Assembly: GCF_000527035.1 (NCBI RefSeq)
Contig: NZ_AZUK01000001.1
Location: 2,848,501-2,912,500, forward strand
Direction of reading: 5' to 3'
DNA length: 64,000 bases
From: Tolumonas lignilytica
Lineage (GTDB): Bacteria > Pseudomonadota > Gammaproteobacteria > Enterobacterales > Aeromonadaceae
The notes below the pieces were generated by a model. The model ran no database searches and had not been told where the DNA came from. It saw only the letters and a program-made list of their open reading frames with translations. The translations under genes and the position numbers were made by a program. Shown here piece by piece: positions 47,425-55,858 of this stretch. How positions within the stretch are numbered: position 1 is the first letter of the stretch; each line of letters opens with the position of its first letter.

Positions 47425-48093
47425 TACGTGCCTTCTGGATGACATCCTTTCTACGTTGATTATAGTGTCGCTTTAGTTTGCTGCAGGAACTCAGCCTACA
47501 TTGTCGAACAATGCTCGGCCAATCAAAACGAGTGGCGGCTCTGATTTGTCACTGATTTATTTCTATTTCCGAAAATATATTGATATCAAGATAAATTATG
47601 AGAATGTCCGTATGACTTGTGTTGAATTAAAAATAGTGGGCAAGTGGACTCTGCTATTTCAAAGGCAATAAACCGAATCATTTGCTTATTTTTAGTATCG
47701 ATCTGTTAATTGATGTTGATTTATATGTGGTTATGCCTTTTTAGGGAAATTAATGAAATTTTAAATTATTAGACATGCAGAAATATTGTATGTTAATGAA
47801 ACCGCTTTCTGTTGTTTTGTTTTTGAACACCTCTTATTGATATATTTAATTTGCATTTAAAATGGTGTTTGTTTTAATAAAATTTGATACTGTTCACTTA
47901 AGTTTATATTTGTGACAGACATACCGAATCGAAAGATATCTCTTTCAGATAAAAGCGCGGGCTGTGTAAACTCATTTCACCACCTAGAAAAATAGGTTTT
48001 AACTCGAGAGTGCTAGCAATCTTTAGGGGTGATTGACGGGCTCTAGAGGGTGCATTCATTGTTTTTCCACTTATGATACGGAGTTCAACGGGT
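47425..48093. other. Long AT-rich gene-free interval
   Basis: The interval between divergent genes holds promoters for the DedA fusion and the second 65-residue gene. Noted structures: CATTGT-CGA-ACAATG palindrome (47499-47513), GAAAGA-TATC-TCTTTC hairpin (47931-47946), and ACCTA-GAAAAA-TAGGT followed by TTT (47982-47999). I see no coding frame. Confidence 0.5.
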
Positions 48094-48291
48094 ATGGATT
48101 TTCATTTAACTGAAATAAAAAATGCGCATCTTTTTATCGAATACCTTATGTGTTCGGGCATTAAATCTCCCCGTTCACGTAGTGAAGATTGGGAGTTGGT
48201 TGAAAAGGATCGCGTGATTGCTAGAATAAAAAAAGATCATAACGGCATTGCAAAATTCTTTATTTGCGCAGCCTTATTGGGCCGTAAATAA
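48094..48291 (+). CDS. Small basic orphan protein, 65 residues (copy 2)
   Basis: Paralogue of the protein at 28121: same length, 48 of 65 residues identical, no gaps. The invariant blocks are HLTEI, NAHLF, KSP-SRS, ARIKKDH, AKFFICAA and the C-terminal LGRK. ATG 48094 is chosen to match copy 1; a GGAG lies about 14 bases upstream. Function unknown. No convincing Pho box precedes it, so the two copies may be regulated differently. A strong terminator follows. Confidence 0.75.
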   Translation: MDFHLTEIKNAHLFIEYLMCSGIKSPRSRSEDWELVEKDRVIARIKKDHNGIAKFFICAALLGRK

Positions 48292-48313
48292 CTGTTTTAT
48301 AAAAGTGTTTTAA

Positions 48314-48346
48314 AAAAGAGACTTCGATGTAAGTCTCTTTTTTTTC
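48314..48346 (+). terminator. Terminator of the second 65-residue gene
   Basis: An 11-bp stem (AAAAGAGACTT with AAGTCTCTTTT) with a 6-base loop runs into eight T. Confidence 0.9.
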
Positions 48347-48355
48347 GTTAAGGAT

Positions 48356-48427
48356 ATTTGCCGAATATATTCAGTGAATTAATTTGCCGAATATATTCAC
48401 TGAGTGAGTTAATTTATATTCACTCAG
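48356..48427. repeat. Short tandem repeats with GAATATATTC palindromes
   Basis: Two copies of ATTTGCCGAATATATTCA (48356 and 48382, period 26 bp) are followed by a partial third ATTTATATTCACT at 48412. Each copy contains the palindrome GAATATATTC. CTGAGTGA (48400) and TCACTCAG (48420) form a further inverted repeat. Confidence 0.7.
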
Positions 48428-48463
48428 TTTCTATTTTTTATGATGTCTTCAATCAGATAGAAC

Positions 48464-48495
48464 AGCCTGGATCGGTTTGTAACGCAATCCAGGCT
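48464..48495 (-). terminator. Terminator of the fructokinase gene
   Basis: A 9-bp perfect stem (AGCCTGGAT with ATCCAGGCT) lies just after the stop codon on the minus strand; the U-tract is weak. Confidence 0.6.
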
Positions 48496-48502
48496 TGTGT
48501 CG

Positions 48503-49441
48503 TTATTGTACGGCAGGCTCTGCAAGATAATGCTGTAATTGTTTTTTGGTTGGTAAGGCAGTCATTGCGCCTTTGGCAGTGGTTGCTAATGCTCCGCAGG
48601 CATTGGCCTGACGAATAATATTCAGCAACTGTTCATTGTCATGCCAGTTATCACAAACCACCAGACCGGCCAGCAAACCACCAACAAATGCATCACCAGC
48701 ACCCGTGGTATCAACCGGATCAACAGGTTTCCCTTTGACAAATTGCTGTTCGTGATTGTGAACCACTAACGCACCTTTTTTACCCTGCGTGATGATAACC
48801 AGAGGGAGTTGATACTGTTTTTGTAACCAATCCAATGCAGCCTGCAAGTCGGCTTGTTCAGTCAGAAAGAGCAATTCATCGTCTGAAAATTTAACTACAT
48901 CAGCGAGAGCGACAGCTTGCAGCACCACAGGCTTTAGATCAGTCGGATTCGACCAGACCTCTTCACGTAAATTGGGATCAAAAGAGACATATCCTCCCGC
49001 GGCTTTGATCGCTTTCATGGCGGCGAGGGTAGTTGAACGCGAAGGTTCATTGGCCAGCGCGATAGAGCAGACATGCAGCCATTCACCTTTTTGAAAAACA
49101 GGAACATCCGCAGGTTGCAGGAACTGATCTGCACTTGGTTTTACCATAAAAGTAAAACTGCGTTCTCCTTGGGCATCCAGATCGACAATCACGGTGGATG
49201 TCCGGTGTACTTCATCCAACAGCATGTATTGGGTATCAACCCCTTCATCTTTGAGCACTTGTTTCATGAAGCGGCCCAGCGGATCCTGACCTACGCGGCC
49301 AAAAAACGCACTGTTGCCTCCGAGTCTTGAAATAGCCACCGCCACATTGGCAGGTGCGCCACCCGGACATTTCAGATAATTGGTTTCGCCATTCGGGATC
49401 AAGTCAACCACCGCATCACCAGTAACCCATACTCTTGCCAT
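48503..49441 (-). CDS. scrK: Fructokinase, PfkB family
   Basis: Cytoplasmic ATP-dependent sugar kinase of 312 residues. PfkB signatures: GGAPANVAVAISRLGG near the N-terminus and DTTGAGDAFVGGLLAG near residue 250 with the catalytic Asp. VWVTGDAVVDLIPNGE matches ScrK/CscK starts. ATG 49441 is chosen over a start nine codons earlier. It would phosphorylate fructose released from sucrose by the GH32 enzyme. It is divergent from the transporter genes, with an operator at 49468. Confidence 0.9.
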   Translation of the reverse strand: MARVWVTGDAVVDLIPNGETNYLKCPGGAPANVAVAISRLGGNSAFFGRVGQDPLGRFMKQVLKDEGVDTQYMLLDEVHRTSTVIVDLDAQGERSFTFMVKPSADQFLQPADVPVFQKGEWLHVCSIALANEPSRSTTLAAMKAIKAAGGYVSFDPNLREEVWSNPTDLKPVVLQAVALADVVKFSDDELLFLTEQADLQAALDWLQKQYQLPLVIITQGKKGALVVHNHEQQFVKGKPVDPVDTTGAGDAFVGGLLAGLVVCDNWHDNEQLLNIIRQANACGALATTAKGAMTALPTKKQLQHYLAEPAVQ

Positions 49442-49467
49442 CTCAATTAACTCCATTGTGAAATGCA

Positions 49468-49489
49468 ATGTAACGAAATTTTGTTACAT
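49468..49489. promoter_or_regulatory. LacI-type operator 1
   Basis: TGTAACGAAATTTTGTTACA with one more base on each side is a 22-bp palindrome with a single mismatch, 27 bp before the fructokinase start. The likely binder is the LacI-family protein at 55859. Confidence 0.7.
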
Positions 49490-49753
49490 CTGTTTTATAG
49501 GAAAATGCCAATGCTGAAATATAAGTTAAAAAAACAGACAAAGAGTAATGAATTATCGAAGCATGTTTTATTTCTGCCGGAGCCCGCAAATTTTTCACCC
49601 GTCATCTGATTCTTGAATGTGCTTGCGGCAGCACTGGTCAGTCTGGAACTCAGTTATCTGACGGATGGTTCATGATACCGAAATGTCATGTGTTCATTTT
49701 CATTGGGAATATCGACGAGGTGGTTTTATTTTCTGTCGATGTCGCGGATATCT

Positions 49754-49778
49754 GGGTAACAAATTTTTTGCGTTACCC
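49754..49778. promoter_or_regulatory. LacI-type operator 2
   Basis: GGGTAAC-N11-GTTACCC shares the GTAACAAA...GTTAC core with operator 1 and lies 226 bp before the binding-protein gene. Two sites 285 bp apart could allow repression by looping. Confidence 0.6.
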
Positions 49779-49931
49779 TTGTGTTTTATTTGTTTTTTTG
49801 GCTTTGTTAACCATTTTATGTGATTTTGATCGTTATTTTTGCCGTTGCGCCCTCGTATATTGCTGCCAGCTCAATAAGTGTCTTGTTGTTACATTTATTT
49901 TGAGTTTTGTTTCTTTGGTGTTGAGTAAACA

Positions 49932-49971
49932 ATCACCATTGACACTCTATTTTGTGGTCACCAATGGTGAT
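49932..49971 (+). promoter_or_regulatory. Stem-loop in the leader of the binding-protein gene
   Basis: ATCACCATTG and CAATGGTGAT form a perfect 10-bp stem with a 20-base loop, 33 bases before the start codon and 17 bases before the AGGGAAGGG ribosome site. It may stabilise the mRNA or control translation. Confidence 0.55.
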
Positions 49972-50003
49972 CGGATTATTGTCAGCAAAGGGAAGGGAAT
50001 AGC

Positions 50004-51269
50004 ATGAAAAAATCCTTACTTGGATTGTGTGTTGCCAGTGTGTTTGCAGCACAAACAAGTTATGCACTGGAACTGAAAGCATGGGTTATCGATGGTGATT
50101 CTGAAAAACCGTTTTTCCAGCAACTGGAAAAAAACTTTAATGCCAAATACAAAGATCAGAATTTAACCGTCAATGTTGTTCCTATTCCCGGTTACAACAA
50201 TGCAATTCAAGCGGCAGCACTGTCTGGTGATTTGCCGGATGTGATCATGGTGGATGGTCCAAACATGGCCAACTATGTTTGGACGAAAATGCTACAGCCG
50301 CTAGATGGCTTGGTGGACAAATCGATTGTGGCGGATTTACTCCCTTCGGTAAAAGAACAAGGCATATACGGTCCTGATAAAAAAATTTATATGCTCAGTC
50401 CTTATGACTCCTCCGTGTTGTTGTGGGGTAATAAAAAATATTTACAAGAAGCAGGTGTCCGTATTCCAACCAGCATTAAAGATGCGTGGGACGACAAAGA
50501 ATTCGCGGATGCCCTGGCAAAACTGGCCAAAGTCAAAGGTGTGCAGTGGCCACTTGATATGAAACTGAATTATGACGGTGAATGGTTTACTTATGGATTT
50601 GCCCCATTTATTCAGTCTCGCGGTGCGGATCTGATTGATCGTAAAACATGGAAAGCAGAAGGCACGCTTGATTCCCCACCGGCTATTGCTGCACTGACTG
50701 AACTTCAGACCTGGTCAAAAAATGGATGGATAGTACCCGCTACGGCAGGGGATAACCGTTTTTATGGCGATAAAACGGCAGCATTGGCTTGGGTTGGCAA
50801 CTGGATGTGGCGGGCTCATAAAACGGGGTTAGGTCATGATCTGGTGTTGATTCCTGCCCCTAAACTTGCGGGAAAATCGGTGTCGCCAAACGGTGGTTGG
50901 GGTTGGGCTGTGCCTGCAAAAACAAAACATACGGCGGAGGTTTCAAAATTCCTGAATTTTGCCCTCTCAACCGAACAAGTCGCCAAGTACGCCGATATCA
51001 CGGGCTATATTCCAGCGCGTAAATCGTCGGTCGCATTGTCAGAGATTTATCGTCCGGGTGGAGAGGGGGCGTTATTTGTAGAACAAGCCCAGACTGCAGC
51101 GGTTGTGCGTCCGGTTCACCCTGCCTATCCGGTGATTTCCAGCGCATTTGGAAAAGCGGTACAGCATATTCTGCAAGGATCGGATGTGAAGGATGAATTG
51201 CAGAAAGCGGCAAAAACCATTGATGAAGATATCGAAGATAACAGTGGTTACCCTCCGTTTGATAAGTAA
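50004..51269 (+). CDS. Sugar ABC transporter substrate-binding protein
   Basis: Periplasmic carbohydrate-binding protein (family 1) of 421 residues with a signal peptide ending TSYA and mature start LELKAWVIDGDSEKPFFQQ. Segments such as GDLPDVIMVDGPNMANYVW and NGGWGWAVPAKTKHTAEVSKFL are typical. Neighbouring GH32 and fructokinase genes make sucrose, or a related fructoside, the likely ligand. AGGGAAGGG lies upstream. A hairpin follows the gene. Confidence 0.88.
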   Translation: MKKSLLGLCVASVFAAQTSYALELKAWVIDGDSEKPFFQQLEKNFNAKYKDQNLTVNVVPIPGYNNAIQAAALSGDLPDVIMVDGPNMANYVWTKMLQPLDGLVDKSIVADLLPSVKEQGIYGPDKKIYMLSPYDSSVLLWGNKKYLQEAGVRIPTSIKDAWDDKEFADALAKLAKVKGVQWPLDMKLNYDGEWFTYGFAPFIQSRGADLIDRKTWKAEGTLDSPPAIAALTELQTWSKNGWIVPATAGDNRFYGDKTAALAWVGNWMWRAHKTGLGHDLVLIPAPKLAGKSVSPNGGWGWAVPAKTKHTAEVSKFLNFALSTEQVAKYADITGYIPARKSSVALSEIYRPGGEGALFVEQAQTAAVVRPVHPAYPVISSAFGKAVQHILQGSDVKDELQKAAKTIDEDIEDNSGYPPFDK

Positions 51270-51285
51270 TCAGTAAGCCAACGTC

Positions 51286-51305
51286 GCGCCTGTCTTGGCA
51301 GGCGC
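51286..51305 (+). promoter_or_regulatory. Stem-loop between binding-protein and permease genes
   Basis: GCGCCTG-TCTTGG-CAGGCGC forms a 7-bp GC-rich stem without a U-tract, likely to stabilise the upstream message, as between ugpB and ugpA. Confidence 0.6.
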
Positions 51306-51351
51306 AGACCTCCTTTTCTCATTCGCTTAATCAGGTTATGCAGGAGTTATT

Positions 51352-52227
51352 ATGCGCCAGTTGAAGAAACTGATGCCTGAATTGGTCATGCTGATGCCCG
51401 CCATGTTGCTGTTAATGCTCTTCGTGGTTGTGCCATTTTTCATGTCAGGCTATTTATCTTTCACGAATGAAAAACTGATTGCCCGTCCAATTGCCACCGC
51501 ATGGGTTGGATGGCGTAATTATGAGAAGCTTTTTACGGATCCCGCTTTTTGGCAGGCGGTAAAAAATACGTTTTATTTTGCACTGCTGGTGACACCGTTC
51601 CAGCTTGCTATCTCGCTGGGCTCTGCATTGCTATTAAACAGCAGACTGCCATTTCGTTCGCTATTTCGTAGCATAGCTCTATTGCCATTACTGACACCGA
51701 TCACCGTGATTGTCGCGATCTGGGCCGTGTTATACAAAATACCGGATGGACTGTTTAATCACCTCTACCAGTTATTATTTTCCACATCGCACTATATCGA
51801 CTGGCTGGGTAATGTGGATATGGCCATGCCAGCCATTGTGTTGCTGTCTGCCTGGGCCACTTTCCCTTTCCAGATGCTGATCTATCTGGCAGGGCTGCAG
51901 GAGATACCCAAGGATCTTTATGAAGCGGCAGAACTTGATGGTGCAAAACCGTTCCAACAATTCTTGCATGTGACGCTGCCCTGTCTGCGTAATACCAATA
52001 TTTTCGTCATCATTGTCACCACCATCGGTGCGTTAAAGCTGTTCACGCAGGTCAATATCCTTACCCATGGGGGCCCGAATGGCGCAACCAATACCATTAT
52101 TCATTACATGTATGAAAACGGGTTTGTGGCACAAAAAATTGGGTATGCCTCTGCTGTATCGGTCACTTTTTTCCTCACTGTAACGGCTATTGCCTTGCTG
52201 CAACGTTTTCTGATGAAAAATGAATAG
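51352..52227 (+). CDS. Sugar ABC transporter permease, MalF/UgpA-like
   Basis: Inner-membrane permease of 291 residues with six helices and the EAA loop LYEAAELDGAKPFQQFLHVTLP. It starts after AGGAG and is followed eight bases after its stop by the second permease. Confidence 0.9.
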   Translation: MRQLKKLMPELVMLMPAMLLLMLFVVVPFFMSGYLSFTNEKLIARPIATAWVGWRNYEKLFTDPAFWQAVKNTFYFALLVTPFQLAISLGSALLLNSRLPFRSLFRSIALLPLLTPITVIVAIWAVLYKIPDGLFNHLYQLLFSTSHYIDWLGNVDMAMPAIVLLSAWATFPFQMLIYLAGLQEIPKDLYEAAELDGAKPFQQFLHVTLPCLRNTNIFVIIVTTIGALKLFTQVNILTHGGPNGATNTIIHYMYENGFVAQKIGYASAVSVTFFLTVTAIALLQRFLMKNE

Positions 52228-52235
52228 AGGTCACT

Positions 52236-53147
52236 ATGAAGTCTGATTCAGTCCAATTGGTATCTGTCATTGACGATACAACTGAACGCAAAGGAATGCC
52301 GATAATGCAATTTCTGGCGACGCTGAAAAATATACGCATCTGGTGTGCTTTATTGCTTGCCGTTTGTGTGATGGCACCCTTGATGATGATGGTTACTATC
52401 AGTCTTAATCCTGATGAAGAACAAATCATGATCTCAATGGGGACGATCAAGGCATTTATTCCTCATGTCCTATCGCTGGAAAACTACCGTCAGATTTGGG
52501 GCGATCCGAATCAACCCTTTGCCCGATATCTGTTCAATACGCTGTTTATTGTGTTTACGACGGTATTTTTATCGATTGTTGTCAATTCCTCGGCCGCTTT
52601 CGCGCTGGCATGGGGCGAAGGTCGATATCGCAAAATCGTGATTGGTGGGGTCGTCGCCTTACTTGCTATTCCGGGTGAAAGTCTGGCTCTGCCACAACTT
52701 TTGATGGTGAGCAAGATGGGCATCATCGACAGCTATGAAGTACAAATTCTGCCGTTTATTGGTAATGCAATGGCACTGTTTTTGTTCTATCAGTTTTTTA
52801 CCAAGATCCCCAAAGATTTGATCGATGCTGCCAAGGTAGACGGTGTCAATCTGTTCAAAACCTACCTGTATATCGGTTTGCCTATCTCTAAACCGGTGAT
52901 TGCCACCGTCGCTATTTTGCAATTTCTGGAATTCTGGAATAGCTACCTCTGGCCGGTCATGGTGACCCGAGGACCGGAATATCGCCCTCTTTCGGTGGCT
53001 ATGTCTGCTTATTTCGGCAGTAACCAGGCGTATTGGGGCAACATCATGGCGTTTGCTGTCTCAATGGCTGTCCCTGTCATCATTTTCTTCTTATTCATCC
53101 AGCGGCATTTCGTCCAGAGCATCACGGGCAGTGCGGTGAAAGGTTAA
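52236..53147 (+). CDS. Sugar ABC transporter permease, MalG/UgpE-like
   Basis: Second permease, 303 residues, six helices, EAA loop LIDAAKVDGVNLFKTYLYIGLP. ATG 52236 has GAGG five bases upstream, giving a longer hydrophilic N-terminus than usual; an internal Met at residue 24 is the alternative. Confidence 0.9.
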   Translation: MKSDSVQLVSVIDDTTERKGMPIMQFLATLKNIRIWCALLLAVCVMAPLMMMVTISLNPDEEQIMISMGTIKAFIPHVLSLENYRQIWGDPNQPFARYLFNTLFIVFTTVFLSIVVNSSAAFALAWGEGRYRKIVIGGVVALLAIPGESLALPQLLMVSKMGIIDSYEVQILPFIGNAMALFLFYQFFTKIPKDLIDAAKVDGVNLFKTYLYIGLPISKPVIATVAILQFLEFWNSYLWPVMVTRGPEYRPLSVAMSAYFGSNQAYWGNIMAFAVSMAVPVIIFFLFIQRHFVQSITGSAVKG

Positions 53148-53166
53148 GTCTTTAACAGGAGTTGTT

Positions 53167-54621
53167 ATGTTAGCGGAAAAATATTATCGCCCACTGGTTC
53201 ATTTTACGCCGCCTTATGGTTGGCTGAACGACCCGAATGGTCTGGTTTATAAAGACGGTGAATATCATCTGTTTTATCAATTTCACCCGTTTGACAGTGT
53301 GTGGGGCCCAATGCACTGGGGGCATGCCGTCAGCACAGATTTATTGTCATGGACGCATCTGCCCATTGCGCTGGCACCTGACAAGCTGGGGGTCTGCTTT
53401 TCGGGTACTGCTGTCGTTGACCGTAGTAATCATTCGGGTTTTTTTGCCGGAACAGAGGGACTGTTGGCCTACTATACGATTACAGGCGATAACGCTCCGT
53501 TTAATCAAAGCCAAGGGTTAGCATACAGTCATGATAATGGTCGCCATTGGACAAAATATGCAGGTAATCCAGTAGTTGCCAATCCTGGATTGGAAGACTT
53601 CCGTGACCCTAAAGTGTTCTGGCATGAGCTGAGTCAGGCCTGGATCATGCTGGTAACCACCGGTCAGCAAATCGCCATATATCGCTCTTCCGATGCAATA
53701 AGTTGGCAGTTCAGCTCTTTCTTTGGTGAGAATTATGGCGCGCATGATGAGCGTGCATGGGAATGCCCTGATCTATTTGAAATTAATATCCGCGACAGTC
53801 AGGAAACTCGTTGGGTGCTGATTGTTGGTGTACAACGGGGCGCGTATGCCGGCGGATCTGGGACACAATATTTCATCGGCCATTTTGATGGTGAGAAATT
53901 TATACCGGAAAATCCTCCGGAAACAGTGCTGTGGCTGGATTATGGGCGTGATTTCTATGCCACGCAGACATGGTCCGATATCCCGACAGCCGATGGGCGG
54001 CGAATTGCAATCAGCTGGATGAGCTGTTGGCCTTATGCCAATCAGATCCCGACACAAAGCTGGCGTTCCGCCATGACGATGCCGCAAGAGTTGTCTCTTA
54101 AAAAAACAACGGATGGATTACGTTTGTGTCACGCTTTTATCCGTGAGTTAAACGAACGGTGTCGAAATCCGGTATTGGTAGTGGATAAAGCGCTGGATCG
54201 GTCTGGCATGGCCTTTGTGTTTGACTGGTCGGCAGCAAACCGGCTGCAATTCTCACTCGAGTTGGCAGATAACAGTTCATTATTTTTACAACCATTCAGC
54301 GATCTCACGTTCACTTTCACTGTGTTGCAAGGGCGACTGACCCTGCGTTGCCAGCGTCTCGGTCAAATCGGGGTGGCGGAATATGATGAACATTTTCCTC
54401 ATGATTTTTCGATTGCTTTAGGGGATAACAGACCTTTGAACATTGATTTGTTATTGGACCGTTCATCCGCGGAGTTATTGCTGGATGATGGACAATATTC
54501 CATTACAAATCTGGTATTTAGTAAGGAAGGGCCTGTGCAAAAATGCCTTGCGGTGCTCGTTTCCGGTGAGGTGGCAATTCGCAATTTTCACAGACATGAA
54601 CTGCACAATGTGATGGCATAA
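53167..54621 (+). CDS. GH32 beta-fructofuranosidase (sucrose hydrolase)
   Basis: Cytoplasmic invertase of 484 residues without a signal peptide. GH32 motifs: WLNDPNG (19-25, nucleophile Asp22), FRDPKVFW (transition-state Asp147) and ECPDLF (acid/base Glu199), with a C-terminal beta-sandwich. ScrB and CscA enzymes share these motifs. Since uptake here is by ABC transport, the substrate reaching the cell is unphosphorylated, so free sucrose rather than sucrose-6-phosphate is expected. Sits between permease and ATPase genes. Confidence 0.9.
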   Translation: MLAEKYYRPLVHFTPPYGWLNDPNGLVYKDGEYHLFYQFHPFDSVWGPMHWGHAVSTDLLSWTHLPIALAPDKLGVCFSGTAVVDRSNHSGFFAGTEGLLAYYTITGDNAPFNQSQGLAYSHDNGRHWTKYAGNPVVANPGLEDFRDPKVFWHELSQAWIMLVTTGQQIAIYRSSDAISWQFSSFFGENYGAHDERAWECPDLFEINIRDSQETRWVLIVGVQRGAYAGGSGTQYFIGHFDGEKFIPENPPETVLWLDYGRDFYATQTWSDIPTADGRRIAISWMSCWPYANQIPTQSWRSAMTMPQELSLKKTTDGLRLCHAFIRELNERCRNPVLVVDKALDRSGMAFVFDWSAANRLQFSLELADNSSLFLQPFSDLTFTFTVLQGRLTLRCQRLGQIGVAEYDEHFPHDFSIALGDNRPLNIDLLLDRSSAELLLDDGQYSITNLVFSKEGPVQKCLAVLVSGEVAIRNFHRHELHNVMA

Positions 54622-54631
54622 GGAGCTTGAA

Positions 54632-55759
54632 ATGGCTGATTTAAAACTGAATAAGGTAATTAAACGATTTGGCGATGTGCAGACCATTCATGGTGTAGAT
54701 CTGGATATTAAACACGGCGAATTTGTTGTGTTTGTTGGCCCTTCCGGTTGTGGTAAATCCACATTGCTGCGCATGATCGCAGGGCTAGAAACGATTACTG
54801 ATGGTGCGGTGATTATTGATGATCAGATTGTCAATGATGTGTTGCCCTCGGATCGTGGTATCGCCATGGTGTTCCAGTCTTATGCTCTTTATCCGCATAT
54901 GACGGTGCGCGAAAATATGAGTTTTGGTTTACGGCTGGCGAAAAAAAGTAAAACAGAGATTGAACAACGGGTTGGCGAAGCGTCCCGCATTCTAAAATTA
55001 GATCACCTTCTGGATCGTTTACCTAAGCAACTGTCAGGTGGACAGCGTCAGCGGGTTGCTATTGGGCGAACGATTGTCCGCAACCCGAAAGTCTTTTTGT
55101 TTGATGAACCACTATCGAATTTAGATGCTGAATTACGTGTTCAGATGCGAGTGGAAATTGCCAAGTTGCATGAACAACTGGGCAATACCATGGTCTATGT
55201 GACACATGATCAGGTCGAGGCCATGACGATGGCTGACAAAATAGTGGTCTTGCGTGATGGTCGGGTTGAACAGGTCGGTGCACCCTTAGCTCTTTATCAT
55301 AATCCCCATAATCAGTTCGTTGCGGGGTTTATTGGTTCGCCCCGCATGAATTTTCTTAATGCCACGGTGGTGCAAACTAAAAATAACGAAGCCTGGCTGA
55401 AATTGACGGGCGGGGAAGAGTTTCAAGTACAGATTGATCGTCCGGTGACCGTCGGTGATGTGCTGTTATTAGGAATTCGGCCTGAACATTTGCAAGTTGA
55501 TACCACTGGCGATGTCCGTGTTTCAGTGAAGGTGGATGTCGTCGAAGCGCTGGGCGGAACCACATTCGCGTATACGCAATATGCAGATGAAGATCAGGTG
55601 GTGGTTGTGACCGATGGGAGGCATATTATCCCACGAGGCAAAACAATGCAGGTCAGTTTCAGCATGGAACATATTCATTTGTTTGACACTAAATCCGGTG
55701 TCAGTCTTTTACAGCAACAAAAGCGTGCGCGTGTAGAACAACTGCTGGCCACAATGTGA
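54632..55759 (+). CDS. Sugar ABC transporter ATPase, MalK/MsmK-like
   Basis: ATPase of 375 residues: Walker A GPSGCGKST, signature LSGGQRQRVAIGRTIV, Walker B VFLFDEPLSNLDAELR, H-loop VTHDQVEAMT, and a TOBE domain (about 240-360, LLGIRPEHLQV). It completes the importer encoded from 50004. It lies 10 bases after the hydrolase gene. Confidence 0.93.
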   Translation: MADLKLNKVIKRFGDVQTIHGVDLDIKHGEFVVFVGPSGCGKSTLLRMIAGLETITDGAVIIDDQIVNDVLPSDRGIAMVFQSYALYPHMTVRENMSFGLRLAKKSKTEIEQRVGEASRILKLDHLLDRLPKQLSGGQRQRVAIGRTIVRNPKVFLFDEPLSNLDAELRVQMRVEIAKLHEQLGNTMVYVTHDQVEAMTMADKIVVLRDGRVEQVGAPLALYHNPHNQFVAGFIGSPRMNFLNATVVQTKNNEAWLKLTGGEEFQVQIDRPVTVGDVLLLGIRPEHLQVDTTGDVRVSVKVDVVEALGGTTFAYTQYADEDQVVVVTDGRHIIPRGKTMQVSFSMEHIHLFDTKSGVSLLQQQKRARVEQLLATM

Positions 55760-55767
55760 TCGTGCAA

Positions 55768-55823
55768 TACGTAATATGCTGAACAATATAGAAATCAGTG
55801 ATGTTGCTTTGGCATATTACGTA
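55768..55823. promoter_or_regulatory. 12-bp inverted repeat upstream of the LacI-type gene
   Basis: TACGTAATATGC (55768-55779) and GCATATTACGTA (55812-55823) are perfect 12-bp arms 32 bp apart, filling most of the space before the regulator gene. They could be two sites for a dimeric regulator or a long stem-loop. Confidence 0.6.
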
Positions 55824-55858
55824 CCATCTGAAAAAAATGGCAATGGTTGAAATTGATT

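Larger units (their letters stand above)
49490..50003. other. Regulatory interval of the sugar cluster
   Basis: Besides the operators and stem-loop listed separately, it holds a half-conserved CRP-like site (TGTGATTTTGATCGTT at 49819). A 111-codon frame at 49672-50007 overlaps these sites and looks non-coding. Confidence 0.5.

Noticed and set aside
47913-47990. Possible Pho boxes before the second 65-residue gene (TTGTGACAGAC; CTGTGTAAACTCATTTCA)
   Set aside because: Only one half-site matches in each and no -10 follows at the right distance.
48356-48427. CRISPR-like repeat
   Set aside because: Only two full copies, spacers too short, and no cas genes.
49672-50007. 111-codon frame ending in an ATGA overlap with the binding-protein gene
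   Set aside because: Rich in Phe, Val and Cys as expected for AT-rich non-coding DNA, and it runs through an operator and a stem-loop.
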